A stretch of 64,000 nt of DNA from Desulfobulbaceae bacterium UBA2273 (lineage in GTDB: Bacteria; Desulfobacterota; Desulfobulbia; Desulfobulbales; Desulfurivibrionaceae), in NCBI GenBank assembly GCA_002347095.1, contig DDWZ01000001.1, positions 1-64,000 on the forward strand, written 5' to 3'. How positions within the stretch are numbered: position 1 is the stretch's first letter; the number at the start of each line of letters is the position of its first letter. The position numbers and the translations under genes are program-made. Shown here piece by piece: positions 51,592 to 60,507 of the stretch. The notes beneath the pieces were generated by a model that was not told the DNA's origin, ran no database searches, and saw nothing but the letters and a program-made list of their open reading frames with translations.

Positions 51592-51942
51592 ATGTCCGCC
51601 ACCACTATGAAACAGTATGGCCAATTTACCGCCATCATGCACAGAGAATACGAACGCGCGGTGAAAAAAATACGGGAAGAATTATCACAGGGCCGGACAT
51701 ATGACCATGCCTGTGACACCCTCAACGACATCAGCCCGGAGATACGGACTTTCGTCAAGGAAGATTTTCTCAAAATCATCATCGCGGAAGAACATTTCGG
51801 AGCGGGGATCGACATCTCCGACATCGCCATGTTCCTTGAGCTGCCGTACGAAAAAGTTCAATCAGCCAGGCAGACCCTCCTCAACGACATGGCGCGGGAA
51901 ACCGAATGCAGTTTGCACCTCCAGGGGAAAAAAATCAACTGA
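51592..51942 (+). CDS. Conserved-looking 116-residue protein of unknown function
   Basis: 116 residues from the ATG at 51592 (GAGAAG upstream); the frame opens earlier at 51463 but that part is not plausible protein. Mostly alpha-helical, charged, no membrane helix: residues 11-40 QFTAIMHREYERAVKKIREE, 70-105 ISDIAMFLELPYEKVQSARQ, the latter resembling a helix-turn-helix-like segment (DISDIAMFLELPYEKVQ). I do not recognise the family. It may be a small regulator acting on the palindrome upstream; that is inference. Confidence 0.7.
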   Translation: MSATTMKQYGQFTAIMHREYERAVKKIREELSQGRTYDHACDTLNDISPEIRTFVKEDFLKIIIAEEHFGAGIDISDIAMFLELPYEKVQSARQTLLNDMARETECSLHLQGKKIN

Positions 51943-52006
51943 CACCCCGCCGGGCACGCCCCCCTCTCGGCCAAGCCGCAGGGGGGTAAGACTCCGAAAG
52001 GCGGAC

Positions 52007-52041
52007 AAAAAAATAGGCGGGCTTCACTCTTGAAGCCCGCC
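52007..52041 (-). terminator. Terminator after zraP
   Basis: Minus-strand GGCGGGCTTCA, 4-base loop, TGAAGCCCGCC then TATTTTTTT, 28 bases after the zraP stop. Confidence 0.92.
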
Positions 52042-52069
52042 CGGAATCAGGAAAACCGCTCAGCGCATG

Positions 52070-52501
52070 TTACCAACGGCTGGAGCGATGATGCGGGCCG
52101 GAGCCCATCCCCATGCCAGGACCGTCACAAAAACCAGGGCCGAACCCGGCCTGGGCAATGCCTGCTTCCTGGGCCTTCTTGTGCATCAGGGTACGGAGGT
52201 CGAACAACTCCTCGGAGAGCTTGGCCGCTTTTTTCTCATCCGGCTTTTCTCCGCTCATAACCGCTCTCAACTCCGTTTTCTTGGAAACCATCTTTTTACG
52301 CAGGTCAGTATTCTCGTTAAAGAATTTTTCCCTGGCCTTCATGGTCTCTTCGCTCACCTGCCCCTGGCCTTGCCCCATGCCCATCATTGCGTAGCCGTGC
52401 CCCATGCCAGGACCGCCTCCCCAAGATTGCGCCTCGGCAACCTGATAACCGGCCAGGCCAATCGTAGCTATTGCGGCAACTGCGAGTAATGTCTTTTTCA
52501 T
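52070..52501 (-). CDS. zraP: ZraP/Spy-type periplasmic metal-stress protein
   Basis: 143 residues. Sec signal peptide (KKTLLAVAAIATIGLAGYQ, cleavage near AEA-QS), then a Gly/Met/His-rich part (GPGMGHGYAMMGMGQGQGQ), a helical core (~50-110) with the LxxxMxxKxxELRxVMxGxxP-like pattern TDLRKKMVSKKTELRAVMSG and LFDLRTLMHKKAQE, and a Met/His-rich tail. ZraP is a zinc-binding chaperone that modulates ZraS. Divergent from the sensor kinase gene. Confidence 0.85.
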   Translation of the reverse strand: MKKTLLAVAAIATIGLAGYQVAEAQSWGGGPGMGHGYAMMGMGQGQGQVSEETMKAREKFFNENTDLRKKMVSKKTELRAVMSGEKPDEKKAAKLSEELFDLRTLMHKKAQEAGIAQAGFGPGFCDGPGMGMGSGPHHRSSRW

Positions 52502-52569
52502 CGTCTACCTCCTGAATATGTGGTGGTGAATTAAATGGGTTGCAATGGTTTCTCTCTGCGCCCTGTTAA

Positions 52570-52585
52570 TACAACAACCATGCCA
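52570..52585 (-). promoter_or_regulatory. Sigma-54-like promoter of zraP
   Basis: Minus strand TGGCATGGTTGTTGTA: -24 GG and a near -12 GT (consensus GC) with the right 10-base spacing between them, about 70 bases before the zraP start. Confidence 0.5.
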
Positions 52586-52676
52586 TAAGCAAAATAAACA
52601 ACACAACATCTTGTAATTAAAGGTTTTTCAATAAAATTGAAAACCGCACCCCCCACGGAATCACAACAAAAGGATG

Positions 52677-52730
52677 CGGGCTGGATATTTTTTATCCATA
52701 CCCGGACGACGGGCTGGCTATTTTTTACCC
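52677..52730. repeat. Two enhancer-like palindromic repeats in the zraP-zraS gap
   Basis: CGGGCTGGATATTTTTTATCC at 52677-52697 and CGGGCTGGCTATTTTTTACCC at 52710-52730 agree at 18 or more of 21 positions and are 33 bp apart (three helical turns). Each is itself a near palindrome (GGG-TGG-TA, T-run, TA-CCA). They lie about 90-160 bp upstream of the sigma-54-like site, as NtrC-type enhancers do. A separate hairpin (GGTTTTTCAAT/ATTGAAAACC) is at 52622-52645. Confidence 0.6.
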
Positions 52731-52896
52731 AACCTGAAATTTTCTGGGCAACAACAAGACGCCCGGATGCCGTCCAGGCCTCATTTCCATTACCGGAGCA
52801 AACGAGGAACAACAATTGCTTGTGTCTTGGAATCGTGGTTTTATGAAAACGGCCAGACTCTCCATGCAAAAAATGATTTCCCCAGGATAAGGCGTC

Positions 52897-54690
52897 ATGA
52901 AAAAAGAAACAAAAATCATCACCTCTCCCTTTGCCTATGCCTCTCCCTGGATTCTCGCCACGGCCATAGGCATGCTCATTGCCATTGTTTTTTTCTTTGC
53001 AGTCAACAATCTGCAGCGGGAAAAACGGATCATGACCGATAGTCTTTTCAACAAGGGGCAGGCGATCATCCGTTTTGTCGGCGCAGGGACCAGGGCCTCA
53101 ATGATGATGGGCACCGCCAATAACCAGCAATTCCAGCATCTTATCGAACAGGTCGCGGGTGAATCAACTCTTCTCTATATCGTGGTGGCCGACAACACGG
53201 GGACAATCGTGGCACACAGCACCCCTTCCCTGACGGGCGGCACGCTTGACCATCCCCTGCTTTCCGACCCGAATCTTTCCCCTTTTGGCAAACACCGGAT
53301 CATCAACGACCCGAAAACCAAACACAAGGTGTTTGAGGTTGTGGCGCCATTCAAACCGTTCATGCGCGGCCGCGGCCATTTTTTCAGACAACGCATGCAG
53401 GCCATGGAGCAGCCGGAAAAACAGGACAACCCTGCCGGAGAAAATGCGCCTTGCCGACCTTTCCCCGCCAATAATGTTTGGCAACCGGAAAACAATCTCT
53501 TCATTATCGTCGGCCTGGACATGACGGAACAGGATGCGATCATCCAGCAGGACCGGCGCCACATGCTGTACATGTCCATCGCCATGCTGCTGGTGGCGAT
53601 TGGCGGCTGGATTGCCTTGCTCACCGCGCAGAGTTATCGATCCTCGCAAAAAACCCTTATCAATATGCGGGCCTTCACGGATTTGCTCATCTCCCGTCTG
53701 CCCGTGGGCATCATCGCAACCAATGCCGAAGGACATGTCCAGACCTTCAACAGCACCGCGGCGGAGTTTACCGGGAAACCCCCGGAACAGATCATTGGTC
53801 ATCTCCAAACAGCAGTCCTGCCGCAGATCCGGCAACTCATCCCCCCGCCAGGCCAGGAAGGAGAAATCATCGACCAAGAGATCTTCCTGCCGCCGGATTC
53901 GCCAACCCCCAAGCACCTGCGCGTCAGCTCCGTGCCCATAACCGATGAGCAAGCCAACACCATCGGCAGGGTTGTGCTCATGTACGATCTTACGGAGACG
54001 AAAAAGCTCGAGGCCCAGGTCCGGCGGCATGACCGCCTTGTCGCCCTGGGCAAAATGGCCGCAGGCGTCGCCCATGAGGTACGAAACCCCCTGAGCTCCA
54101 TCAAAGGGTTCGCCACCCTGCTTGGCTCCCGTTTCCCCGAAGAAAGCGAGGAGGGAGAGGCGTCCAGGCTGTTGGTCAACGAGGTGGAGCGGCTCAACCG
54201 CAGCATCACCGAACTGCTCACCTATGCAAGGCCACTTCCCTTGGCCATCGCCGAGATTGAAATCGAGCCGTTTATCGAGGCATCCCTCAAGCTCATCCAG
54301 AGTGACGCCAAGGAACTGGGCGTTGCCGTGCGCCATGAGATCTCCCTGACGCGAAAGCTGGTGCGCCTTGACAAAGACCGCCTCAATCAGGTTCTGCTGA
54401 ACCTCTATCTCAACAGCTTGCAGGCCATGGAACACGGCGGGGAATTACAGGTGTCGGTGCAGGAGGGCAACCGGCCAGGCACCGTGGAAATACAGGTGCG
54501 GGACACGGGCTGCGGCATCGCGGAAGATACCCTGGAACGGGTCATGGACCCGTATTTTACGACCAAACCGGAAGGCACCGGCCTGGGACTGGCCATGGTT
54601 TATAAAATCATTGACGAACACGGGGGCACGATCAAAATAGCAAGCAAGGAAGGGCAAGGCACCACGGTGAACATTGTCCTGCCGGGGTAA
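52897..54690 (+). CDS. zraS: ZraS-like sensor histidine kinase
   Basis: 597 residues. First membrane helix WILATAIGMLIAIVFFF (residues ~18-38), periplasmic sensor (~40-225; includes PFKPFMRGRGHFFRQRMQAM), second helix MLYMSIAMLLVAIGGWIALL, PAS domain (~275-370), HisKA with phospho-His in GVAHEVRNPLSSIKGFATLL (~residue 390) and HATPase with QVLLNLYLNSLQAMEH, VRDTGCGIAEDTLE and TGLGLAMVYKIIDEHGG. It senses envelope metal, with ZraP as partner. No response regulator gene follows on either strand. AGGATAAGG precedes the ATG. Confidence 0.9.
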   Translation: MKKETKIITSPFAYASPWILATAIGMLIAIVFFFAVNNLQREKRIMTDSLFNKGQAIIRFVGAGTRASMMMGTANNQQFQHLIEQVAGESTLLYIVVADNTGTIVAHSTPSLTGGTLDHPLLSDPNLSPFGKHRIINDPKTKHKVFEVVAPFKPFMRGRGHFFRQRMQAMEQPEKQDNPAGENAPCRPFPANNVWQPENNLFIIVGLDMTEQDAIIQQDRRHMLYMSIAMLLVAIGGWIALLTAQSYRSSQKTLINMRAFTDLLISRLPVGIIATNAEGHVQTFNSTAAEFTGKPPEQIIGHLQTAVLPQIRQLIPPPGQEGEIIDQEIFLPPDSPTPKHLRVSSVPITDEQANTIGRVVLMYDLTETKKLEAQVRRHDRLVALGKMAAGVAHEVRNPLSSIKGFATLLGSRFPEESEEGEASRLLVNEVERLNRSITELLTYARPLPLAIAEIEIEPFIEASLKLIQSDAKELGVAVRHEISLTRKLVRLDKDRLNQVLLNLYLNSLQAMEHGGELQVSVQEGNRPGTVEIQVRDTGCGIAEDTLERVMDPYFTTKPEGTGLGLAMVYKIIDEHGGTIKIASKEGQGTTVNIVLPG

Positions 54691-54731
54691 GCGGTGTTAG
54701 CAGAAAAGAAGCATGGCTCGATCTCTGAAAT

Positions 54732-54904
54732 GTAAACGCGCAGCAGCGCCGCTTCGCTGCTGCCGCAGATGCGCGTGTCAATTGTCGGCAGCAGTGCCGA
54801 CCAAGAGGCCCGCGACCTGTGCTATTGCACATGAGCTGGCCGATGACAGCTAAGCGAGCGTAGCGAGACTGCGAAGCAGATGCGGTGCTGCTCTGCACGT
54901 TTAC
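54732..54904. repeat. 173-bp multi-hairpin element between zraS and murA
   Basis: Ends are inverted: GTAAACGCGCAGCAG (54732-54746) and CTGCTCTGCACGTTTAC (54888-54904), matching but for one base and a two-base gap. Inside are nested or serial hairpins: ACGCGCA/TGCGCGT, GCAGCAGCG/CGCTGCTGC (54740-54763), GTCGGCA/TGCCGAC (54784-54801), TGTGC/GCACA (54818-54831). The right end contains the murA stop codon. It may be a short mobile palindromic unit or a structured RNA. Confidence 0.5.
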
Positions 54905-56157
54905 TCTTTTTCGCGCCTGATCCGTGCCCCGGCCTGGGTGAGTTTGCCGACCAGGTCGTCATATCCCCGGTCCAGATGATACACCCGGGAGATATGGGTT
55001 TCCCCTTCGGCGGCAAGGGCCGCGATCACCAACGAGGCGCTGGCCCGCAGATCCGTGGCCATCACCGGCGCGCCGCTCAACCGGCCGGTGCCGGTGACGA
55101 TGGCGCTGTGCCCGTCCACCTTGATGTCCGCCCCCATACGGTGCAGTTCAGCCACATGCATGAAACGGTTCTCGAAGATGGTCTCGGCGATCACGCTTAA
55201 GCCCTCGCTCAAGGTCATCAGGGCCATGATCTGGGCCTGCAGATCCGTGGGGAATCCCGGATAAGGCATGGTTTTGATGTCCACGCTCTGGAGTGGCCCC
55301 TTGCGGGTAACATGGATGCGGTCCCGACCCTCTTCGATGGAGAGCCCGGCGGCCCGTAATTTTTCCAGCAGAGCGGGCAGATGCTGCGGGTTGCACTGGG
55401 TCACCGTGGCCTCACCACCGACCGCGCCAACGGCAATGAGGTAGGTCCCCGCCTCGATCCGATCCGGGATGACTTCTTGTTCGGCCCCGTGCAGCTTCTT
55501 GACCCCCTCAACCACCAGGGTGTCCGAATCCTTGCCCTTGATCCGTGCCCCCATGGCGACAAGCAGATCAACAAGATTGCCGATTTCCGGCTCCCGGGCT
55601 GCATTCTTGATCACGGTGACGCCCTCGGCCAGGGTCGCGGCCATGAGGATATTCTCGGTGCCGGTGACGGAAGGGATATCGAAACAGACGGTGCCTCCCT
55701 GCAGCCTTCCCCCGACCTTGGCATCAACATAGCCCTGGGTCAATTCGTATGTGGAGCCGAGTTTCTCCAGCCCCTGGAGATGGAAATTGATGGGCCGGGC
55801 GCCGATGGCGCAGCCTCCGGGCAAGGAAACCCGGGCCATGCCGTGCCGGGCCAGCAAAGGCCCCAGAACCAGCACCGAGGCCCGCATGGTCTTCACCATC
55901 TCGTAGGAAGCCTCGCAATTGGTGATCGTCGAGGCATCAAGAACCAGCACCGTGCCGTCTTTCTGCCACCTGACCCCGAAAGATTCCAGCAGGGTGAGAA
56001 AGGTCCTAGTATCCCGAAGATCCGGCATGTTACGCAAGATGATCGGCTCCGCACTCAACAGGCAGGCGGCCATCAGCGGCAGGGCGGCATTTTTAGCGCC
56101 GCTCACCGCAATTTCACCGTGCAGGGGATATCCACCTTCGATAACTATCTTGTCCAT
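54901..56157 (-). CDS. murA: UDP-N-acetylglucosamine 1-carboxyvinyltransferase
   Basis: 418 residues from the ATG at 56157 ([14 protein letters not shown]). [16 protein letters not shown], catalytic Cys in [20 protein letters not shown] (~residue 117), [33 protein letters not shown] and [15 protein letters not shown]. It starts peptidoglycan synthesis. The Cys form is fosfomycin-sensitive in known enzymes. Last gene of rpmE-prfA-prmC-murA on this strand. Confidence 0.96.
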   Translation of the reverse strand: MDKIVIEGGYPLHGEIAVSGAKNAALPLMAACLLSAEPIILRNMPDLRDTRTFLTLLESFGVRWQKDGTVLVLDASTITNCEASYEMVKTMRASVLVLGPLLARHGMARVSLPGGCAIGARPINFHLQGLEKLGSTYELTQGYVDAKVGGRLQGGTVCFDIPSVTGTENILMAATLAEGVTVIKNAAREPEIGNLVDLLVAMGARIKGKDSDTLVVEGVKKLHGAEQEVIPDRIEAGTYLIAVGAVGGEATVTQCNPQHLPALLEKLRAAGLSIEEGRDRIHVTRKGPLQSVDIKTMPYPGFPTDLQAQIMALMTLSEGLSVIAETIFENRFMHVAELHRMGADIKVDGHSAIVTGTGRLSGAPVMATDLRASASLVIAALAAEGETHISRVYHLDRGYDDLVGKLTQAGARIRREKE

Positions 56158-56206
56158 GACAATTCTCACTTAATAAAAAAATAACAACACGGGGCAACGG
56201 TACAAT

Positions 56207-57064
56207 TCAGCGACGACGGGCCTGGAAAATACGCGGCAAACCAGCCAGATCAAAATGGACCTGCACCCTATCATATTCGGGAAAGGAAGAAAAGATTTTC
56301 AACACCGCCTCCTGCTGATCCGCCCCGATCTCCATGCAAAACAGGCCGCCGCTCAGCATGACCGGGTGAACCTGTGCTGCCAAAGCGCGGATATCGGCAA
56401 GACCGTCAACCCCGGCGAATAAGGCCCCATGGGGCTCAAAATCCCGTACCTCCGGCTGGAGTCCGTCCTTGACGGTGGTTGCGATGTAAGGCGGATTGGA
56501 GACAACCAGGGCAAACCTTCTCTCCTGCCCCATGGCCGTCAACCAGTTGCCATTGAGTAAAAAAACCCTCGACTGGACCTGATGGAACCCGATATTTTCC
56601 CTGGCAACCCCAAGGGCCTCCCAGGAGAGATCCACCCCAAACACCTGACGATCCGCAAGCTCGCGAGCCAGGACAACGGTGATCGCTCCACTCCCGACGC
56701 CCAGGTCCAGGACCGGACCAGGCGGCAGGCCGTCCTGCCGCACCGCGGCAAAAATCTTTTCGAGAAGCTCCTCGGTTTCGGGCCGGGGGATGAGGACCTT
56801 GGGGGAAACCTTGAAAGGCAGCGACCAGAACTCCTGCTCGCCGGTGATGTAAGCCAATGGTTCCCGAAGGAGACGCCGGGAAAGGAGGGCCTGAAAATGT
56901 GAAAGCTGCGGCGGCGGGATTTCCTGCTCCATGGCAAGAAAAAATTGGCTGCGGGAAAAGCCCAGAACATGGCCGAGCAAAAGCGCTGCCTCGATTTCCG
57001 GTTCGGCAACGGACGCCTGGGCAAGACGCTGGACACTCTCCCGATATACCTCTTTGAGAATCAT
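56207..57064 (-). CDS. prmC: Release-factor glutamine N5-methyltransferase
   Basis: 285 residues from the ATG at 57064 (GGAAG upstream). GEQEFWSLPFKVSPKVLIPR, PRPETEELLEKI, SAM motif VLDLGVGSGAITVVLAREL (~residue 118), catalytic NPPY in LVVSNPPYIATT (~residue 188). It methylates the GGQ of the release factor encoded by the adjacent prfA. Confidence 0.95.
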   Translation of the reverse strand: MILKEVYRESVQRLAQASVAEPEIEAALLLGHVLGFSRSQFFLAMEQEIPPPQLSHFQALLSRRLLREPLAYITGEQEFWSLPFKVSPKVLIPRPETEELLEKIFAAVRQDGLPPGPVLDLGVGSGAITVVLARELADRQVFGVDLSWEALGVARENIGFHQVQSRVFLLNGNWLTAMGQERRFALVVSNPPYIATTVKDGLQPEVRDFEPHGALFAGVDGLADIRALAAQVHPVMLSGGLFCMEIGADQQEAVLKIFSSFPEYDRVQVHFDLAGLPRIFQARRR

Positions 57065-57117
57065 GACGAGTCTTCCGGGTTCGGGGAAAAACGGCACGCC
57101 GCGTTCATGGACCCGCG

Positions 57118-58221
57118 TTATTGCATAATCTGCAAGGCTTCTGTCTGAAAATGAACCGTGAGCGGATCGATGATATCGTCAAGTTTTCCCATCAGGATAT
57201 CGTCGAGCTGGTACAGGGTGAGATTGATCCGATGATCGCTGACCCTGCCCTGCGGGAAATTATAGGTGCGGATGCGTTCGCTCCGGTCGCCGCTGCCCAC
57301 CTGGCTCTTGCGGTCCGCGGACATTTTTTCGTCCTGCTCGCGCTGCATCTTGTCGAGCAGCCGGGCGCGAAGAACCTGCAAGGCCTTGGCCTTGTTCTTG
57401 TGCTGGGATTTTTCATCCTGACAGGTCACCACCAGCCCGGTGGGCAGATGGGTAACCCGGACCGCGGAATCGGTGGTATTGACGCTCTGTCCGCCGGAAC
57501 CGGTGGAACGGTAGACATCGAACCGCAGGTCGTTGGGGCTGATATCAAGCTCAACCTCTTCCGCCTCGGGCATTACCGCCACGGTAACTGCGGAGGTATG
57601 AATGCGACCCTGGGTTTCGGTCTCGGGAACGCGCTGCACGCGATGGGCCCCGGACTCATATTTTAATTTGCTGTAGACGTGGTCGCCGCTGATCAGGGCG
57701 ATAATTTCCTTGAACCCCCCGATCCCGGTGGGATTGCTGGTCATTACCTCAACCTTCCACCCCTGTTGCTCGGCGTATCGGCTGTACATCCGGAACAGGT
57801 CACTGACAAACAGGGCGGCCTCATCCCCGCCGGTGCCAGCCCGGATCTCAAGAAGGGTATTTTTATCATCGTTGGGGTCCTTGGGGAGCAAGGCAACCCG
57901 CAGGTCCTTGATCAACTCCTCCTGACGGATTTCAAGCTCGGCAAGGTCAGCCCGGACAAGGTCCTTGAGTTCGCTGTCCTCTTCATCCTGAAGCAAAAGA
58001 CGATTGTCGGCGATTTCCCGGTTGACCTTCTTGTAGTTGTTGTACAGCTCATCAAGCTTTGCCAGGTGGGCATGTTCCTTGGCCACCCGGCGAAATTCGG
58101 CTTGATCATTTGCCAACTGCGGCTCTGAAAGTCTGGCCTCAAGAGCGAGCTTGCGTTCTGCAACATTTTCAAGTTGGGCAAACATGGGCATCTCGTCAAA
58201 AAAGGAACGCCCCTGAGCCAT
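57118..58221 (-). CDS. prfA: Peptide chain release factor 1
   Basis: 367 residues. GGQ peptidyl-transferase motif in [20 protein letters not shown] (~residue 240). The codon-recognition motif lies in [23 protein letters not shown] replaces the usual [23 protein letters not shown] is typical of the RF1 N-terminal half. Reads UAA and UAG. Upstream of prmC, 53 bases from it. Confidence 0.96.
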   Translation of the reverse strand: MAQGRSFFDEMPMFAQLENVAERKLALEARLSEPQLANDQAEFRRVAKEHAHLAKLDELYNNYKKVNREIADNRLLLQDEEDSELKDLVRADLAELEIRQEELIKDLRVALLPKDPNDDKNTLLEIRAGTGGDEAALFVSDLFRMYSRYAEQQGWKVEVMTSNPTGIGGFKEIIALISGDHVYSKLKYESGAHRVQRVPETETQGRIHTSAVTVAVMPEAEEVELDISPNDLRFDVYRSTGSGGQSVNTTDSAVRVTHLPTGLVVTCQDEKSQHKNKAKALQVLRARLLDKMQREQDEKMSADRKSQVGSGDRSERIRTYNFPQGRVSDHRINLTLYQLDDILMGKLDDIIDPLTVHFQTEALQIMQ

Positions 58222-58275
58222 ATCCCCTAACAGGAATGGTCCAAAGGCGTTAGCAACACAAAAAAAACGTGTTTG

Positions 58276-58485
58276 TTACTTGGCTGTCAGCTTGCCGTAC
58301 TTTTTATTGAACTTGTCAATCCGGCCGGCGGAGTCGATCAGTTTCTGCTTACCGGTGAAAAACGGATGGCAGGCGGAACAGATTTCCACTTTTATTTCAG
58401 GAAGAATTGAACCAAGCTCAACGGCATTGCCACACGCACAGACGGCATTGATTTTATGATATTCGGGATGCACACCTTCTTTCAT
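58276..58485 (-). CDS. rpmE: 50S ribosomal protein L31
   Basis: 69 residues from the ATG at 58485 (GGAGG upstream); the frame opens earlier but that part is not conserved. [20 protein letters not shown], then [18 protein letters not shown]: the CxC and CxxC pairs bind zinc, the C+ form. Confidence 0.96.
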   Translation of the reverse strand: MKEGVHPEYHKINAVCACGNAVELGSILPEIKVEICSACHPFFTGKQKLIDSAGRIDKFNKKYGKLTAK

Positions 58486-58575
58486 GGACAGAAACCTCCG
58501 GTAAATTAGCAAAATATCCAATACACACAGCCCAGCCGGGGGACATTTTCCGGCAAAACCTGCAAAAAACAGTGG

Positions 58576-58604
58576 ATTATATCGTTATATTATTTTTTTT
58601 GCAA
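58576..58604 (-). promoter_or_regulatory. Sigma-70 promoter of rpmE
   Basis: Minus strand -35 TTGCAA (58604-58599), 17-base spacer, perfect -10 TATAAT (58581-58576), 91 bases before the rpmE ATG. It should drive rpmE-prfA-prmC-murA. Confidence 0.8.
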
Positions 58605-58629
58605 GCCAGGAATTACGGATTGAAGAAAA

Positions 58630-59889
58630 TCAACCGCCCTTCATGGAATCAAAAAATTCGGCATTGGAACGGGTTCCCTTCATCTTATTGATGAAAAACT
58701 CCATGGCATCGATGGGATTCATGGAGCCGAGGAGTTTGCGCAAGATCCAGACCTTGTTCAATTCTTCCGCCGTGAGCAACAGCTCTTCCTTGCGGGTTCC
58801 GGATTTGGCCATGTCGATGGCGGGAAAGATTCTCCGGTCCGCGATCTTGCGGTCGAGCACCAGCTCCATATTACCGGTTCCCTTGAACTCCTCGAAGATA
58901 ACCTCATCCATCCGGCTGCCGGTCTCGATCAAGGCGGAAGCAAGGATGGTCAAGCTGCCGCCTTCCTCGATGTTGCGCGCCGCGCCAAAAAAACGCTTCG
59001 GCCGATGCAGGGCGTTGGAATCAACACCGCCGGAAAGAATCTTGCCGCTGGGCGGCACCACTGTATTGTACGCCCTGGCCAAACGGGTAATGCTGTCCAG
59101 CAGGATCACCACGTCCTTTTTGTGCTCCACAAGCCTGCGGGCCTTATCGAGCACCATCTCGGCCACCTGGATATGACGCTGGGGCGGCTCGTCGAAGGTG
59201 GAACTGATCACCTCGGCATTGACGCCCCTGGCCATGTCGGTGACTTCTTCGGGCCGCTCATCGATCAACAAAACGATGAGAATGATCTCTTTATGATTCC
59301 TGGTAATGCTGTTGGCGATATCCTTGATCAACACCGTCTTACCGGTTCGGGGCGGAGCAACGATCAGACCGCGCTGGCCCTTGCCGATGGGGGACATGAT
59401 ATCCATGATCCGCATGGAATAATTGTCCGGCTCCCGCTCAAGGTGAATACGTTCTTGGGGATGCAACGGCGTAAGGTTGGAGAACAGGGTTTTATCCCGG
59501 GCCTTTTCCGGCGGATCATAATTGACGCTGTCAACCTTGAGCAGGGCAAAGTAGCGCTCCCCTTCCTTGGGGGTGCGCACCGGCCCCTCAATGGTGTCGC
59601 CGGTGCGGAGATTGAGCCGCCGGATCTGGGAAGGCGAAACATAGATGTCGTCGGGGCCTGGTAGATAATTGTAATATGGCGCCCGCAGAAAACCGAAGCC
59701 GTCCGGCAGCACTTCAAGTACTCCGCTGCCCCAGTTCTCGCCGTTTTTCTCTGCTTGCCCACCGGCTGCCTGCAGGATGGCAAAGATCAGCTCCTGCTTA
59801 CGCATGGCGCTGTATTCTTCGATGCGGTAATCCTTGGCGAGCTTGGTCAGCTCGGTAATCTTCATTAATTTAAGTTCAGATAAGTTCAT
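58630..59889 (-). CDS. rho: Transcription termination factor Rho
   Basis: 419 residues. N-terminal Rho-N helix ([20 protein letters not shown]), cold-shock-like RNA domain (~50-125; [36 protein letters not shown]), then the RecA-like motor with Walker [17 protein letters not shown] (~residue 175-190), [35 protein letters not shown] and [24 protein letters not shown] lies upstream. Confidence 0.97.
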   Translation of the reverse strand: MNLSELKLMKITELTKLAKDYRIEEYSAMRKQELIFAILQAAGGQAEKNGENWGSGVLEVLPDGFGFLRAPYYNYLPGPDDIYVSPSQIRRLNLRTGDTIEGPVRTPKEGERYFALLKVDSVNYDPPEKARDKTLFSNLTPLHPQERIHLEREPDNYSMRIMDIMSPIGKGQRGLIVAPPRTGKTVLIKDIANSITRNHKEIILIVLLIDERPEEVTDMARGVNAEVISSTFDEPPQRHIQVAEMVLDKARRLVEHKKDVVILLDSITRLARAYNTVVPPSGKILSGGVDSNALHRPKRFFGAARNIEEGGSLTILASALIETGSRMDEVIFEEFKGTGNMELVLDRKIADRRIFPAIDMAKSGTRKEELLLTAEELNKVWILRKLLGSMNPIDAMEFFINKMKGTRSNAEFFDSMKGG

Positions 59890-60507
59890 GCAATCCTTTT
59901 CTCCATCTCACGGACACTCGCTCGCTATAGTATGGTTATAATCATTGCCTTGCTTGAACCGCGACCAGCCATGGCAAGAGTGAAAAATTCAGACCGTAGC
60001 GCGACAAAAACGCTGCGCGGATATCCGTGCCCGGCTCCATCACAACACCCAAAGTCTGAAATGAAAAATTTTGAAATATTTCCGCAGGACCACGAAGAAA
60101 CCAGAGAACACCACCACAAAAAACTGAAGCAGTACTGGTTATTTTCGACAATGCGAAAATTTTACAGAGAGCACGATATGAAATTGAACAGGTTGTTTTT
60201 CGAGAATTGGGCTAGAGGGCTGAATATGTATTCTCGGATTATCTTGGCCTTAAAAACACAAAGGAAGGATATGTGCATGACTTTTTCGTATGCGATGCGG
60301 AATAGTATTGACTAATCGGCCCAGTGTCAACATTTTTTTCGCAAATCACGGAACTCCGCAAAAAAAATTATTAATCATTTTTTACTCACTTTTCCTTGCC
60401 ATCATCTGATACTATTTGTATATTGTCGAGTTTTCTACCCCTGTAAAACAACACCCTGTATTTGCATGCAACAGAAAGAAAACTTTGAAACCAGGAGAGG
60501 TTAGCCC
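59890..60507. other. 618-bp gap between rho and the sigma factor gene
   Basis: It holds the divergent promoters. A 127-codon plus-strand frame (59932-60315) exists but has no good ribosome site, odd composition (HHHKK near its middle) and no recognisable domain, so I do not call it a gene. The part at 60330-60420 is AT-rich with TTTTTTTCGC and CCGCAAAAAAAA facing each other. No RNA gene recognised. Confidence 0.4.

Noticed and set aside
59932..60315. A 127-codon plus-strand ORF between rho and the sigma factor gene
   Set aside because: No Shine-Dalgarno, no domain and odd composition; kept as an unexplained gap.
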